From Myxococcales bacterium (lineage in GTDB: Bacteria; Myxococcota_A; Polyangia; Haliangiales; Haliangiaceae), in the NCBI GenBank assembly GCA_016720595.1, contig JADKKI010000072.1, forward strand, positions 583,806-647,805: a DNA stretch of 64,000 bases, written 5' to 3'. The notes beneath the pieces are model-generated. The model was not told the origin of the DNA, made no database searches, and saw only the letters and a program-made list of their open reading frames with translations. This document shows, piece by piece, positions 47,244-59,311 of the stretch. Positions within the stretch are counted from its first letter, which is position 1. Each line of letters starts with the position of its first letter. Both the position numbers and the translations under genes were made by a program.

Positions 47244-48418
47244 AGATCCTTCCGCCACGCGAACACGCCACGCTGGACGGTCCGCAGCAGGAGATCGATC
47301 GAGAACGCGATCAGCGCGATCACGAACAGGAGCAGATACACGTGCTCGTACGGGCCCTGGCGCTGGCTGCCCATGATCAGCTTGCCGAGGCCGTGCTCGG
47401 TGTTGATCTCCTCGACCAGCATGATGTAGCCGAGCGCGAGGCCGAGCTGGAACCGCAGGCTGGTGATGATGTCGGGCAGCGCGAGGGGCACCAGCACCTT
47501 GCGGATGATCTGGGCCCGCGAGGCACCGAGGGTCTGCGCGGTCTCGACGTAGCGCTCCGGCACGATCGAGATCGCCTTGACCGTGTCGGAGAACACGAAC
47601 GGCACGATCGCGAGGAAGATGAACATCGTCTTCTGCTTCTCCTCGTCGCCGAACAGGAGGAGGGTCAGCGGGATCAGCGCGCCCATCGGCACCGATCGCA
47701 GGAAGATCACGAGCGGGGCGAGCGCCGAGCCCACACCGCGGTTGGACGAGGCGAGCACGCCGATGCTGACGCCGACGATCGAGGCCAGGCCCACGCCGAT
47801 CAGCACGCGCTGCAGCGTGTCCGCGATGCTGGTGCCGAGATCGCGGTCGGTGAGCTTGCCGAACGAGCCGAAGATCTCGCCGGGGCTCGGCAGCTTCGAC
47901 GGCGAGATGATCCGATCGACCGGATCGCCGCGGGTCACGAACCACCAGATCAGCATGACGAGGGCGATCAGCCCCACGCCGAGCGCGGTCCGGATGCTCG
48001 CCGGTGGATCCGCGCGCAGCGTCTTCCACCACGGCGGTGCGGTCGGCAGGCGGTTCGGATCGTCCTCGGGGGCAATGGCCGGCGGCTTCGCCGGAGCAGC
48101 AGGACCGGCGGGCGCGGCCGGCTTGGCCGCAGCCACCGCCGGCTTCGCGGCGACCGCAGGTGCAGCTTTCGCGGCGGCAGCGACGGGCGCAGCCTTCGCG
48201 GCGGCGACCGGCGGCTTGGCCTCGGGAGCCTCGGCACCGTCATCGGCGAGGAGCGCGGCGAGGGCCGCCTCCTTCTCCTCCTTGGTCGCGGGCTTCTCGG
48301 CGGCGGCAGCCGGGGCGGCAGGCGCGGCAGACTCGGAGGGCTTCGTCGCGGACGTCGCGTCCGCGCCCTTCGGGTCAGCCGGCCCATCGCCGGTCGGCTT
48401 GTCGCCGCCTGAGGTCAC
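47240..48418 (-). CDS. ABC transporter permease with long Ala/Pro/Lys-rich N-terminus
   Basis: 392 residues from GTG 48418. Residues 1-125 are low-complexity (repeats of AAKAAPAVAAKPAVAAAKP type) and should be cytoplasmic and disordered. The membrane domain (about 135-392) is of the SsuC/TauC binding-protein-dependent type, with the EAA-loop VETAQTLGASRAQIIRKVLVP near residue 290 and five or six helices. The low-complexity head mirrors that of the ATPase, so the two may interact through these tails. The stop of the substrate-binding gene directly abuts its start. Confidence 0.88.
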   Translation of the reverse strand: MTSGGDKPTGDGPADPKGADATSATKPSESAAPAAPAAAAEKPATKEEKEAALAALLADDGAEAPEAKPPVAAAKAAPVAAAAKAAPAVAAKPAVAAAKPAAPAGPAAPAKPPAIAPEDDPNRLPTAPPWWKTLRADPPASIRTALGVGLIALVMLIWWFVTRGDPVDRIISPSKLPSPGEIFGSFGKLTDRDLGTSIADTLQRVLIGVGLASIVGVSIGVLASSNRGVGSALAPLVIFLRSVPMGALIPLTLLLFGDEEKQKTMFIFLAIVPFVFSDTVKAISIVPERYVETAQTLGASRAQIIRKVLVPLALPDIITSLRFQLGLALGYIMLVEEINTEHGLGKLIMGSQRQGPYEHVYLLLFVIALIAFSIDLLLRTVQRGVFAWRKDL

Positions 48419-50179
48419 TTACTGCGCCTCCGCGGGCACGACCTTGATCTCCACGCGCCGGTTCTTCGCGTGGTTGTCGGGGTCCTTCGGATCGGCCGGG
48501 CGAGACCAGCCCATCCCGTTCACGGTGAACTGGTTCGGCTGCATCTTGAACTTGTTGACCAGCGCTTCTTTGACCGAGTTCGCGCGCCGGGTCGACAGCT
48601 CGCGGACCAGGCTCTCGTCCGCCGAGCCCTTCATCGATCCATCCGTGTGGCCCTCGATCACGATGCGCGCCGCGCCGAACGAGCCGGCGAGCTTCGCGAT
48701 CTCCTCGATCGTGTACTCGACGTTGCCGTCGTAGAACATCTCGCCCGCGCCGCCCTTGGCCGGGACCTTCTTGTAGGCGTCGTACGAGTTCGGGAAGAAG
48801 TTGATCGTCACCGTCTTGGTGAGCACCGAGCTCTCGACGTTGACCTCGTTGCTCGCCGCGGGCGTGAACTTGAACTCGTACTCGTTCTTGCTCTCCGCGT
48901 ACTTCGGCTCGGCGCCGAGCTTCTTGATCACGGAGAAGTCCATGATCTTGTCGAACGGGAGCTTCTCGTTCTCGATCGCGCGGATCGCCTTGTAGAGGCG
49001 GTACGCGGTGTCGTACGTGCGCTCGAAGTTGGTGGGGTTTGAGGCGACCAGGAAGAAGTCCCGGTTCTCGGCGTAGTTCGTCCAGTGCGCGTCGCCCAGC
49101 ATGCCGCCGCCGGTGCCGGGCGGGAGGCTGTAGAAATCGTCCATCAGCTTGCCGACGGCCTGCTTGTCGGCCTCGTTCTTCGACAGGTCGTCGGTGGCGT
49201 CGAGGATGCCGCGGACGAGGCCCTCGATGATCTCCGGGTTGTCTCGCGCGAAGTCGGCGCGCGCGAACCACACGTCCGCGATCAGCTTGTTCGCGGTCTG
49301 CGTGGACACCAGCATCTTGTTGCCCATGCCGGTCTTGGTCAGGTTGTAGATGTCGGGCGCCCACGTCACGACGCCGGCGATGTCCTTGTTCTGGTTGAAC
49401 GCAGCGGCGGCCTGGAAGGCGTCCTTGGTGAACTTCATCTTCACCTCGGACGGCTGCACGCCACCGTTCAACAGGACGTTGAGCAGGAAGTAGTGCGACG
49501 GCGAGTTCTGCGCGAGCACCACGGTCTTGCCGCGGAGGTCCGTCACGTTCTTGATCGACTCGCGGACGACGATGCCGTCGCCGCCGTTCGACCAATCGAT
49601 CTGCTGGTAGACGCGCGGCATCGTGCGCGGATCGCGCTTCAGGCGCTCGACGATCAGCGGGAGCATGTCGACGGTGGCCCAGCCGATCTGGACCGTGCCG
49701 TTGGCGACCGAGTTCCCCATCGCGACCGGGTCATCGATCAGCTTCAGCTGGACCTGGAACTCGCCGCCCTTGGCGTCCTTCCAGATCTTCTTCGGCGCGC
49801 TGCCGCCGTTGGCCCAGATGATCGGCGCCCAGCCGGCCCACACGTTGACCGCGAACTTGACGACGCGCGGCTTGCCGAGCGACTCGTACGCCGCGGTGCC
49901 GGGCACCTCGGGGAGCGTGGTCGCGGGCTCGAACGAGTACTCGGTGACGGTGGTGGGCGGGGCGTTCGGATCCGGGTTCTCGGCAGTGGCCGAGCCGGCG
50001 GAGCCGTTCGATCCGCCCTTCTTGACGATGTTCGGATCGACGTAGTCACCGCTGCCCGAGCCCGTGCCGGTGCTCTTCTTCGCATTGCAGCGATAGAACG
50101 CCAGACCGACGAGCCCCGCCACGACGGCGAGGACAGCGATGAAGAATGCGGGTTTTGGTTTTCCTGCTCCGTCTGCCAT
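48419..50179 (-). CDS. Substrate-binding protein fused to OmpA peptidoglycan-binding domain
   Basis: 586 residues from ATG 50179. Residues 10-30 form an uncleaved membrane anchor; a Gly/Ser linker follows. Residues about 105-410 are an NMT1/SsuA-type periplasmic binding domain (KFAVNVWAGWAPIIWANGG, VQIGWATVDMLPLIVERL, LRGKTVVLAQNSPSHYFLL). Residues about 455-586 are an OmpA C-terminal domain with EGHTDGSM, LSTRRANSVKEAL and NRRVEIKVV. The Asp and Arg needed for peptidoglycan binding are present. The chain would run from the inner membrane through the binding domain to the cell wall. NCBI-type names for relatives mention both domains; no function is established. Confidence 0.9.
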   Translation of the reverse strand: MADGAGKPKPAFFIAVLAVVAGLVGLAFYRCNAKKSTGTGSGSGDYVDPNIVKKGGSNGSAGSATAENPDPNAPPTTVTEYSFEPATTLPEVPGTAAYESLGKPRVVKFAVNVWAGWAPIIWANGGSAPKKIWKDAKGGEFQVQLKLIDDPVAMGNSVANGTVQIGWATVDMLPLIVERLKRDPRTMPRVYQQIDWSNGGDGIVVRESIKNVTDLRGKTVVLAQNSPSHYFLLNVLLNGGVQPSEVKMKFTKDAFQAAAAFNQNKDIAGVVTWAPDIYNLTKTGMGNKMLVSTQTANKLIADVWFARADFARDNPEIIEGLVRGILDATDDLSKNEADKQAVGKLMDDFYSLPPGTGGGMLGDAHWTNYAENRDFFLVASNPTNFERTYDTAYRLYKAIRAIENEKLPFDKIMDFSVIKKLGAEPKYAESKNEYEFKFTPAASNEVNVESSVLTKTVTINFFPNSYDAYKKVPAKGGAGEMFYDGNVEYTIEEIAKLAGSFGAARIVIEGHTDGSMKGSADESLVRELSTRRANSVKEALVNKFKMQPNQFTVNGMGWSRPADPKDPDNHAKNRRVEIKVVPAEAQ

Positions 50180-50215
50180 GTGCGTTCTCCTGCCTACCTA
50201 GTCGAGATTGCATGC

Positions 50216-50256
50216 CCCACGAAGCGTGGGCTGCGCAGCAACGCGGCTCGCGTTGC
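50216..50256 (-). promoter_or_regulatory. Two tandem hairpins between pspA and the substrate-binding gene
   Basis: In the 94-base gap, GCAACGCG/CGCGTTGC (50238-50245 and 50249-50256) pairs perfectly around a 3-base loop, and CCCACG/CGTGGG (50216-50221 and 50225-50230) pairs around another 3-base loop. Neither is followed by a T-run on the minus strand. They fit mRNA-stabilising or attenuating structures that set pspA output apart from the ABC genes. Confidence 0.5.
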
Positions 50257-50273
50257 GAGGGGACGACCAACAG

Positions 50274-51044
50274 CTACTCGGTGACCTTGGGGGCTTCTTC
50301 GCGCGTGCGGGTCTCCTCGGCGGGGCCGAGGTCCTTGGCCGTCGCGGCGATCGGGGTGGTCTCGGGGGCACGCATCCCGAGCTCGACCTCGAGATCCTTG
50401 AGCGCGTCATCGGCCATCGAGGCCTCCATCTTCTCCTCGGCGGCGATCTTGTCGATGCCCTCGCCGGAGAGGTCGCTGGCGACGCGGGCCTTGCCGCGGT
50501 TGCCATCGATCTTGCGCTGGATGACATCCTCGAGCTGACCGAAGTCCGTGGTGACGTCCATGTTGAAGCTCTGCGTGAGCTTCGCGACCTCGGCCTCGGC
50601 CTCGCTCATCTTGAGCTCGGCGTCGTACTGCTGGATCTTGTCCTTGACCTCGGCCAGCTTCTTGTTCGCGTGCTGGATCTTCTTGAGGTTGTTCTGGTAC
50701 GACGCTTCGTGCATCGCGAGCTGCTGCTTGTTCTCTTCGAGTTGCGCCTTGGCCTTGGTCAGCTGTAGCGCGAAGCTACCGGCCGTCTCGCGATCGCCGG
50801 CCTTGAGGTACGCCTTGGCCTGGGCGGTCAGCTTGTTGACGCCGCTCTCGCCATCTTTGACCTGACGGGACACGCGCTCCACGAGGCCGCGATACTGCTC
50901 GAGGCCGACGCGGCCTTCCTTGAGCTGTTCGACGGCCTGGTCGTACTCGTATTGCATCTGGGCGATGGGGTCCGCCTCCCAGAAGAAGTTCGCGAGCTTG
51001 TTGAGCTGAGCTTTGATCGCACCGAAGAACTTGCCGAGAATCAT
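50274..51044 (-). CDS. pspA: PspA/IM30-family membrane-stress protein
   Basis: 256 residues from ATG 51044 (MILGKFFGAIKAQ), with GGAAGGG eight bases ahead. The amphipathic first helix and DPIAQMQYEYDQAVEQLKEG are typical of PspA/Vipp1, and the rest is long helices (VSRQVKDGESGVNKLTAQAK and following). A 40-residue acidic/Pro tail extends beyond the usual PspA core. PspA binds stressed inner membranes and, in known systems, is tied to sigma-54 or sigma-W control. Here it heads an operon-like run with an ABC/OmpA system. An NtrC-type activator lies 2.5 kb upstream, but no sigma-54 promoter is visible before pspA. Confidence 0.88.
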   Translation of the reverse strand: MILGKFFGAIKAQLNKLANFFWEADPIAQMQYEYDQAVEQLKEGRVGLEQYRGLVERVSRQVKDGESGVNKLTAQAKAYLKAGDRETAGSFALQLTKAKAQLEENKQQLAMHEASYQNNLKKIQHANKKLAEVKDKIQQYDAELKMSEAEAEVAKLTQSFNMDVTTDFGQLEDVIQRKIDGNRGKARVASDLSGEGIDKIAAEEKMEASMADDALKDLEVELGMRAPETTPIAATAKDLGPAEETRTREEAPKVTE

Positions 51045-51105
51045 GGAGGAGCCCTTCCGCCCTGCGCGCACCCTGGCGCGGGGGCATTGAAGGTATGAGA
51101 CCCAG

Positions 51106-51127
51106 CCGGGTGGCTCAAGCCAACCGG
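51106..51127. promoter_or_regulatory. Imperfect palindrome upstream of pspA
   Basis: Arms CCGGGTGGCT (51106-51115) and AGCCAACCGG (51118-51127) pair with one mismatch around CA. The site lies 61 bases ahead of the pspA ATG and 10 bases after the stop of the upstream lipoprotein gene. It could be an operator for the pspA cluster or a T-less terminator of the lipoprotein gene. Confidence 0.4.
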
Positions 51128-51137
51128 GCAAGATCCT

Positions 51138-52163
51138 TCAGCGGATCGGGAGCATCGAGACGCCGCCGAGGGACGACGGGAGCGCCAGTTCTGTGGTGGG
51201 CTCCCAGCTGTCGGTCGCCGCGGCGTAGCGGTAGCGCATCACCAGGTTGCTGGTGCGGTGCCCGGTGACGAACATCTCGAGGCCACTCTCGCTGAACGCG
51301 ACCGCGATCGGCGCCTGGGCATCGATCGAAGGCAGCGCCGAGAGCGAATCGTCGGCGGCGAGCTGGAACCGGTAGACCTTGTTGTCGTCGAGGGCCGCCA
51401 CGTAGAGCTGGCCCTGCCGCAGCGCGAAGTAGTGGAGGGTGGCCGTGCTCGGGATCGTGGTCGCGGCCAGCTCGGTCCCGCCGGGCAGCGCGAACTGCCG
51501 GATCACGTTGGCCGCGGTCGAGACGTACAGGCGCTTGCCATCGGGCGCCACGGCGACGCCCCGGGTGGGGCCGCTGGAGATCGTCCCCGCGGGCGTCGCG
51601 GAGCCGCCCTGCGCGAACGTGAAGCGCGAGACGCCCGCGTTGACGTTGGCCGCGAACAGCTCGCCCGTCACCGGATCGAACGCGAGCTGATGGACCCCGG
51701 CGAGGCCGTTCCCGAGGATCTCGCCGCCGGGCGTGAACGCCTGGGTGATCGGGTCGTAGAGGAAGCGCGAGATCGAGCCGCTGACGCCGTCCGCGCTGTT
51801 GTTGCCGTGGCGGTTGCCGACCAGCACCTCCGACGACGCCGCCCGGAACACCACATCTGCCGGATCGTGCAGCGAGGTGGCGGCGATGCCCGTGATCGCC
51901 AGGGCGGGCGCGCCGTCGGCGGCGATCTTGAAGGCGAGGGCGCCCTGCCAGGTCGACGGGTCACCGTTCTGTGGGCCGGGCGGGCTCTGGGCCACGATCA
52001 TCGCCCCGCCGGTGGGGACGAAGGCGTCGAGCGGGCCGTCGACCGCATCGGGCGGCGGCGGCGCATCGGGCAGGTGGTGGACTCCGTCGGAGCCGCAGCT
52101 CTCGCAGCCCAGCCCGAAGGGCACGGTCAGCCCGAGTAGCCCGAGCAGCCCGAGCCGGCGCAT
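51138..52163 (-). CDS. Beta-propeller-like lipoprotein
   Basis: 341 residues from ATG 52163. The signal ends in the lipobox GLGC. After a Pro/Asp-rich linker, repeated blade-like units appear: HQLAFDPVTGELFAANVNAG, GVAVAPDGKRLYVSTAANVI, LHYFALRQGQLYVAALDDNKV and IAVAFSESGLEMFVTGHR. These indicate a seven-bladed-type propeller of the YVTN/lactonase kind. No catalytic residue set is recognised. It follows the outer-membrane barrel gene by 26 bases and precedes pspA by 93 bases on the same strand. Confidence 0.65.
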   Translation of the reverse strand: MRRLGLLGLLGLTVPFGLGCESCGSDGVHHLPDAPPPPDAVDGPLDAFVPTGGAMIVAQSPPGPQNGDPSTWQGALAFKIAADGAPALAITGIAATSLHDPADVVFRAASSEVLVGNRHGNNSADGVSGSISRFLYDPITQAFTPGGEILGNGLAGVHQLAFDPVTGELFAANVNAGVSRFTFAQGGSATPAGTISSGPTRGVAVAPDGKRLYVSTAANVIRQFALPGGTELAATTIPSTATLHYFALRQGQLYVAALDDNKVYRFQLAADDSLSALPSIDAQAPIAVAFSESGLEMFVTGHRTSNLVMRYRYAAATDSWEPTTELALPSSLGGVSMLPIR

Positions 52164-52189
52164 CGTCAAGACGCTCCTGCTCGCATCTC

Positions 52190-53563
52190 TTAGAACAGGA
52201 CCTGGCCTTCGATGCCGATGATCAGGCCGAAGTTGTCCTCGGAGAAGTACCGGTGCCCGACCAGATCGATGCGCTGCGCGTGGAGCGGGTTGACCTCGTT
52301 GGTCCCCGGGTTCACGAGGTCGTTGGCGTCGTCCTCGCAGTTGGTGGTCCGGTTGCCGCAGGTCGGGAGATCGACGCCGGCGTCGGCGAACGTGATCGCG
52401 TGGTCGGTCTTCCACAGCACGTCGACGAGCGCGGCGAACCGGACCTTGGGGCCGAGCGCGGCGCGGACCGCGAACCGGCCGGCGGTCTCGAGGTAGTTCT
52501 CGACGTTGGAGATCCCGGGGTGGCTCAGCGGCTGGACGCCCGGGTTCAGCGGATCGGCGTCGAGGATCAGCGGGCCGCCGAGGCGGGTGTCACCGGCATA
52601 GGTGAACACCTCCCACATCTCGCTGTAGTCGCGACCCTCGAAGTGGCCGACCACGCGCGTGCCGACGTCGAGGCTGATCCGGTTGCCGTTCTGCTTGTCA
52701 TCGAGGGCATAGGTCTCGATGCCGAACGCCACGCCGGCCTGCTGCGAGAGCTTGACGTTGGTGCTGCCGAAGCCCGGGTCCTTGAACAGCGAGTCGGACT
52801 TCTCGGCGATCGGGATCTGCCAGAACAGCTCGAACCAGCCCTCGAGCCGATCGAACTTGCGATCGACGCTCGTGAACACGCGCGCCTCGTGTACGCCCTT
52901 GCTCGTGCCGGTCTCGCTGCCCGGGCTCATCGGATCGAACTTCATGATCTTGCCGACCGAGAGCCGGAGCTCCGCGCCGAGCTTCCAGGTGGGCTTGGTG
53001 TCGTCGCGAGATTGAGACATCGGCGCCGCCGCGAGGCCGAGGTGGATCTGATCGAGGCCCGAGCGCGAGACGCCGCGGAACACCAGGTTGCCTGGCGGCG
53101 CGGTGCCCGGGTCGCGGGCATCGAACCCCTGCATCGGCAGGAGGCCGTCGGCCAGGGTGGTGCTGTTCGCCCGGTCGACCCCGCTGTCGAGCTCGAGCTC
53201 GCGCTCCTGGGCGATGATGATCGGCAGTGCGACCGACAGGTACGTGTCGTGATAGATGCCGAGCTCCGCGCGCGGCGTGAGCACGTGCCGGTACTGGTGG
53301 AACTTGAGGTCCCGGCTCTTCGAGATCGGGTCCAGCGGATCGGTGCCCACGGCGCCGACCTGCTCGCGCGTCAGCAGCGAGCGATCGATCTGGTACTCGT
53401 AGTCGAGGCGCAGGTGGAGATCGATCGGGTCGCCCGGATCGGCCGCGCTCGGGACGATCGAGTCAGGGTTCGCGTGCGCTATCCCCCCTCGCGCGATGGC
53501 GAGAGCGGAGAGGCAAGTCAAGCAGGCGACACGCGCTGGCAGCACCAGCTGGGACGGTAACAC
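52190..53563 (-). CDS. Outer-membrane beta-barrel protein
   Basis: 457 residues. A signal peptide ([17 protein letters not shown]) precedes a run of alternating amphipathic strands from [19 protein letters not shown] to the terminal [13 protein letters not shown], which ends with the aromatic residue expected for BamA-inserted barrels. Aromatic girdle positions and Asp/Gly-rich loops support 14-18 strands. No transport family can be assigned. It starts two bases after the stop of the NtrC-type gene, so all three genes upstream may form one unit. Confidence 0.7.
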   Translation of the reverse strand: MLPSQLVLPARVACLTCLSALAIARGGIAHANPDSIVPSAADPGDPIDLHLRLDYEYQIDRSLLTREQVGAVGTDPLDPISKSRDLKFHQYRHVLTPRAELGIYHDTYLSVALPIIIAQERELELDSGVDRANSTTLADGLLPMQGFDARDPGTAPPGNLVFRGVSRSGLDQIHLGLAAAPMSQSRDDTKPTWKLGAELRLSVGKIMKFDPMSPGSETGTSKGVHEARVFTSVDRKFDRLEGWFELFWQIPIAEKSDSLFKDPGFGSTNVKLSQQAGVAFGIETYALDDKQNGNRISLDVGTRVVGHFEGRDYSEMWEVFTYAGDTRLGGPLILDADPLNPGVQPLSHPGISNVENYLETAGRFAVRAALGPKVRFAALVDVLWKTDHAITFADAGVDLPTCGNRTTNCEDDANDLVNPGTNEVNPLHAQRIDLVGHRYFSEDNFGLIIGIEGQVLF

Positions 53564-53565
53564 GG

Positions 53566-55029
<1,464 letters not shown>

Positions 55030-55034
55030 CGCGC

Positions 55035-57353
<2,319 letters not shown>

Positions 57354-57388
57354 GCGGTCAGTCTACCCGCACGGGCCCGAAAATGCCG

Positions 57389-57415
57389 AACGGCCGACGG
57401 AGACCGCCGGCCGTT
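57389..57415 (-). terminator. Rho-independent-type terminator after the 118-residue gene
   Basis: AACGGCCGACGG (57389-57400) and CCGCCGGCCGTT (57404-57415) form a 12-base stem with one mismatch and a 3-base loop. On the minus strand it is followed by CGGCATTTTC, a short T-run. It lies between the stop at 57438 and the kinase start at 57353. Confidence 0.6.
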
Positions 57416-57437
57416 CTTGCAACGAAGGCGGGCTCGC

Positions 57438-57794
57438 TCAGCGCGAGGGGATCGTCTTCATCCAGCGCTGCATCAGGTCCGGGACGACGTTCCCGGTGTA
57501 CCCGGTGATCACGCCCACGCCGGACAGGTACTGATCCGCGCGCATCGTGATGTCCACGAACTCGTCGCTCGACATCATCGTGTCGAGCTGGGCGTGCGTG
57601 CCCTTCAGCAGGAAGAACCCGTTGAGGTCCCCGCCGTGCCGGTTCAAGAACACCGGCTCGTAGCTCTCGAGCTGGCTCGTCGCCTTCAGCTTCTCGAAGT
57701 AGCCCATCGCGTGAGCGAACAGCTCCGCGGCCATGCCCTCACGGCCCGCGATCGCCCGATTCCAACCAAACAGCACCGTATTCGTCTGCACCAT
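57438..57794 (-). CDS. Conserved hypothetical protein
   Basis: 118 residues from ATG 57794. No signal or membrane segment. The sequence (VLFGWNRAIAGREGMAAELFAH, VFLNRHGGDLNGFFLLKGTHAQL, VDITMRADQYLSGVGVITGY) has an alternating helix-strand order that resembles a dimeric alpha/beta-barrel fold. I do not recognise the family. It is divergent from selA (102 bases between starts) and followed by a terminator, so it is probably a single-gene transcript. Confidence 0.6.
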   Translation of the reverse strand: MVQTNTVLFGWNRAIAGREGMAAELFAHAMGYFEKLKATSQLESYEPVFLNRHGGDLNGFFLLKGTHAQLDTMMSSDEFVDITMRADQYLSGVGVITGYTGNVVPDLMQRWMKTIPSR

Positions 57795-57896
57795 TTCGAT
57801 CCTCCCCTGTGGGTTGTGCCGCGAACCTAGGCCCGCCCACGAACGCGGTGCAATCGACCGTGGCCACATCCGCTACTCCCGGGGTAGCGTCCGCTC

Positions 57897-59255
57897 GTGC
57901 AGCGCGAGCTCCTGTCGAAGCTTCCGGCGGTCCACGTCCTCGCCGATGCCGCCGCGCTCCACACCACCGCGCCGCGCTGGGCGGTGGTCGAGGCGGCCCG
58001 TCGGGCGATCAGCGATCGACGCGCCGCGCTCCTCGCCGGCACTGCCCAGGACGCTGTCGTCGACGCCGGGACCGTGGCGGCGGTCGCCGCACAGCTCGCG
58101 CGGCCGGCGCTGCGTCAGGTGATCAATGCCACCGGTGTGGTCCTGCACACGAACCTCGGGCGCGCCCCGATCGCCGCCGCGGCGCGCGCCGCGATCGACG
58201 AGGTCGCGCGCGGCTACTCGAACCTCGAGTACGACCTGGTCGCCGGCGAGCGCGGCTCGCGCCACGATCACCTGCGCGGCCTGCTGTGCGAGCTGACCGG
58301 CGCCGAGGATGCCCTGGTCGTCAACAACAACGCGGCCGCCACCGTCCTCGGCCTCGCCGCGCTCGCCACGGACAAGGAGATCATCGTCTCGCGCGGGGAG
58401 CTGGTGGAGATCGGTGGCTCGTTCCGGCTCCCCGAGATCTTGAAGCTCTCGCGCGGCATCCTCGTCGAGGTCGGCACCACCAACAAGACGCACCCGAAGG
58501 ACTACGTCCAGGCGATCACGCCCGCGACCGGCCTCCTGCTCAAGGTCCACCGCTCGAACTTCGCGATCGTCGGGTTCACCAGCGAGGTCGAGCCGGCGGC
58601 CCTCGTCGCCCTCGGCAAGGAGCGCGGCCTGGCGACCATGATCGATCTCGGATCCGGGGCCCTCGTCGATCGGCCCACCCAGCGCGCGTGGGGCCTCCCC
58701 GACGAGCCCACCGTGGCGGAGACCGTGGCGAGCGGCGCCGACCTCGTGACGTTCTCCGGGGACAAGCTGCTCGGCGGCCCGCAGGCCGGCATCGCCGTCG
58801 GCAGCAAGGCCGCGGTCGCGCAGGCGAGGGCCCATCCCCTGATGCGCGCGCTGCGCCCCGACAAGCTGACCCTCGCGGCGCTCGGCGCCACGCTCGCCCT
58901 CTACAAGGAGGGCACGCTCGATGCGCTGCCCACCACGCGCATGCTTGGCGCCACCGCCGAGTCGTTGCGGGTAGTCGCGGATCAGCTGGCCGCCGCGATC
59001 GGCACCGTGGGAGGCCTCGTGGTCGCCGTCGAGCCCTCGCGCGCCACGGTCGGCGGCGGCGCGATGCCCACCGCGCAGCTCGCCTCGTGGGCGGTCACGC
59101 TCGCGGGCGCGCCGGCCGATGGCCTCGATCGCCAGCTGCGGCAGCACGCCGTCGTCGGGCGGATCGAGGATGGGCGGGTGTGGCTCGACGTCCGGACCAT
59201 CGCCGCCGACGAGCACGAGACCGTCGCCGCGGCCATCCGCGCCCTCGGGCGATAG
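57897..59255 (+). CDS. selA: L-seryl-tRNA(Sec) selenium transferase
   Basis: 452 residues from GTG 57897 (E. coli 463). The sequence shows INATGVVLHTNLGRAP near residue 78, NNNAAATVLGLAALA, RGELVEIGGSFRLPEIL and the PLP lysine in SGDKLLGGPQAG (Lys about 290). SelA converts seryl-tRNA(Sec) to selenocysteinyl-tRNA with selenophosphate. No selB, selD or tRNA-Sec is seen in the window, so these must lie elsewhere. A small palindromic element (57872-57888) sits just before the start. This implies the organism makes selenoproteins. Confidence 0.94.
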   Translation: MQRELLSKLPAVHVLADAAALHTTAPRWAVVEAARRAISDRRAALLAGTAQDAVVDAGTVAAVAAQLARPALRQVINATGVVLHTNLGRAPIAAAARAAIDEVARGYSNLEYDLVAGERGSRHDHLRGLLCELTGAEDALVVNNNAAATVLGLAALATDKEIIVSRGELVEIGGSFRLPEILKLSRGILVEVGTTNKTHPKDYVQAITPATGLLLKVHRSNFAIVGFTSEVEPAALVALGKERGLATMIDLGSGALVDRPTQRAWGLPDEPTVAETVASGADLVTFSGDKLLGGPQAGIAVGSKAAVAQARAHPLMRALRPDKLTLAALGATLALYKEGTLDALPTTRMLGATAESLRVVADQLAAAIGTVGGLVVAVEPSRATVGGGAMPTAQLASWAVTLAGAPADGLDRQLRQHAVVGRIEDGRVWLDVRTIAADEHETVAAAIRALGR

Positions 59256-59256
59256 C

Positions 59257-59287
59257 ACCCAGGAACCACGGCCGCTTGACCCTGGGT
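59257..59287 (+). terminator. Weak hairpin after selA
   Basis: ACCCAGG (59257-59263) and CCTGGGT (59281-59287) pair over seven bases with a 17-base loop. There is no T-run and the next gene starts 25 bases later, so it may only attenuate. Confidence 0.25.
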
Positions 59288-59311
59288 CCGGGATCGCGGT
59301 TATGTGCCCCG

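Noticed and set aside
47244..48032. A 263-codon extension ahead of the ABC ATPase
   Set aside because: It lies over the permease gene in another frame and has no domain; ATG 47243 overlaps the permease stop as expected for coupling.
57809..59311. An N-terminal extension of about 500 codons ahead of the MinD-like gene
   Set aside because: It overlaps selA in another frame and is Arg/Gly-rich with no recognisable fold; the ATPase motif starts right after ATG 59312.
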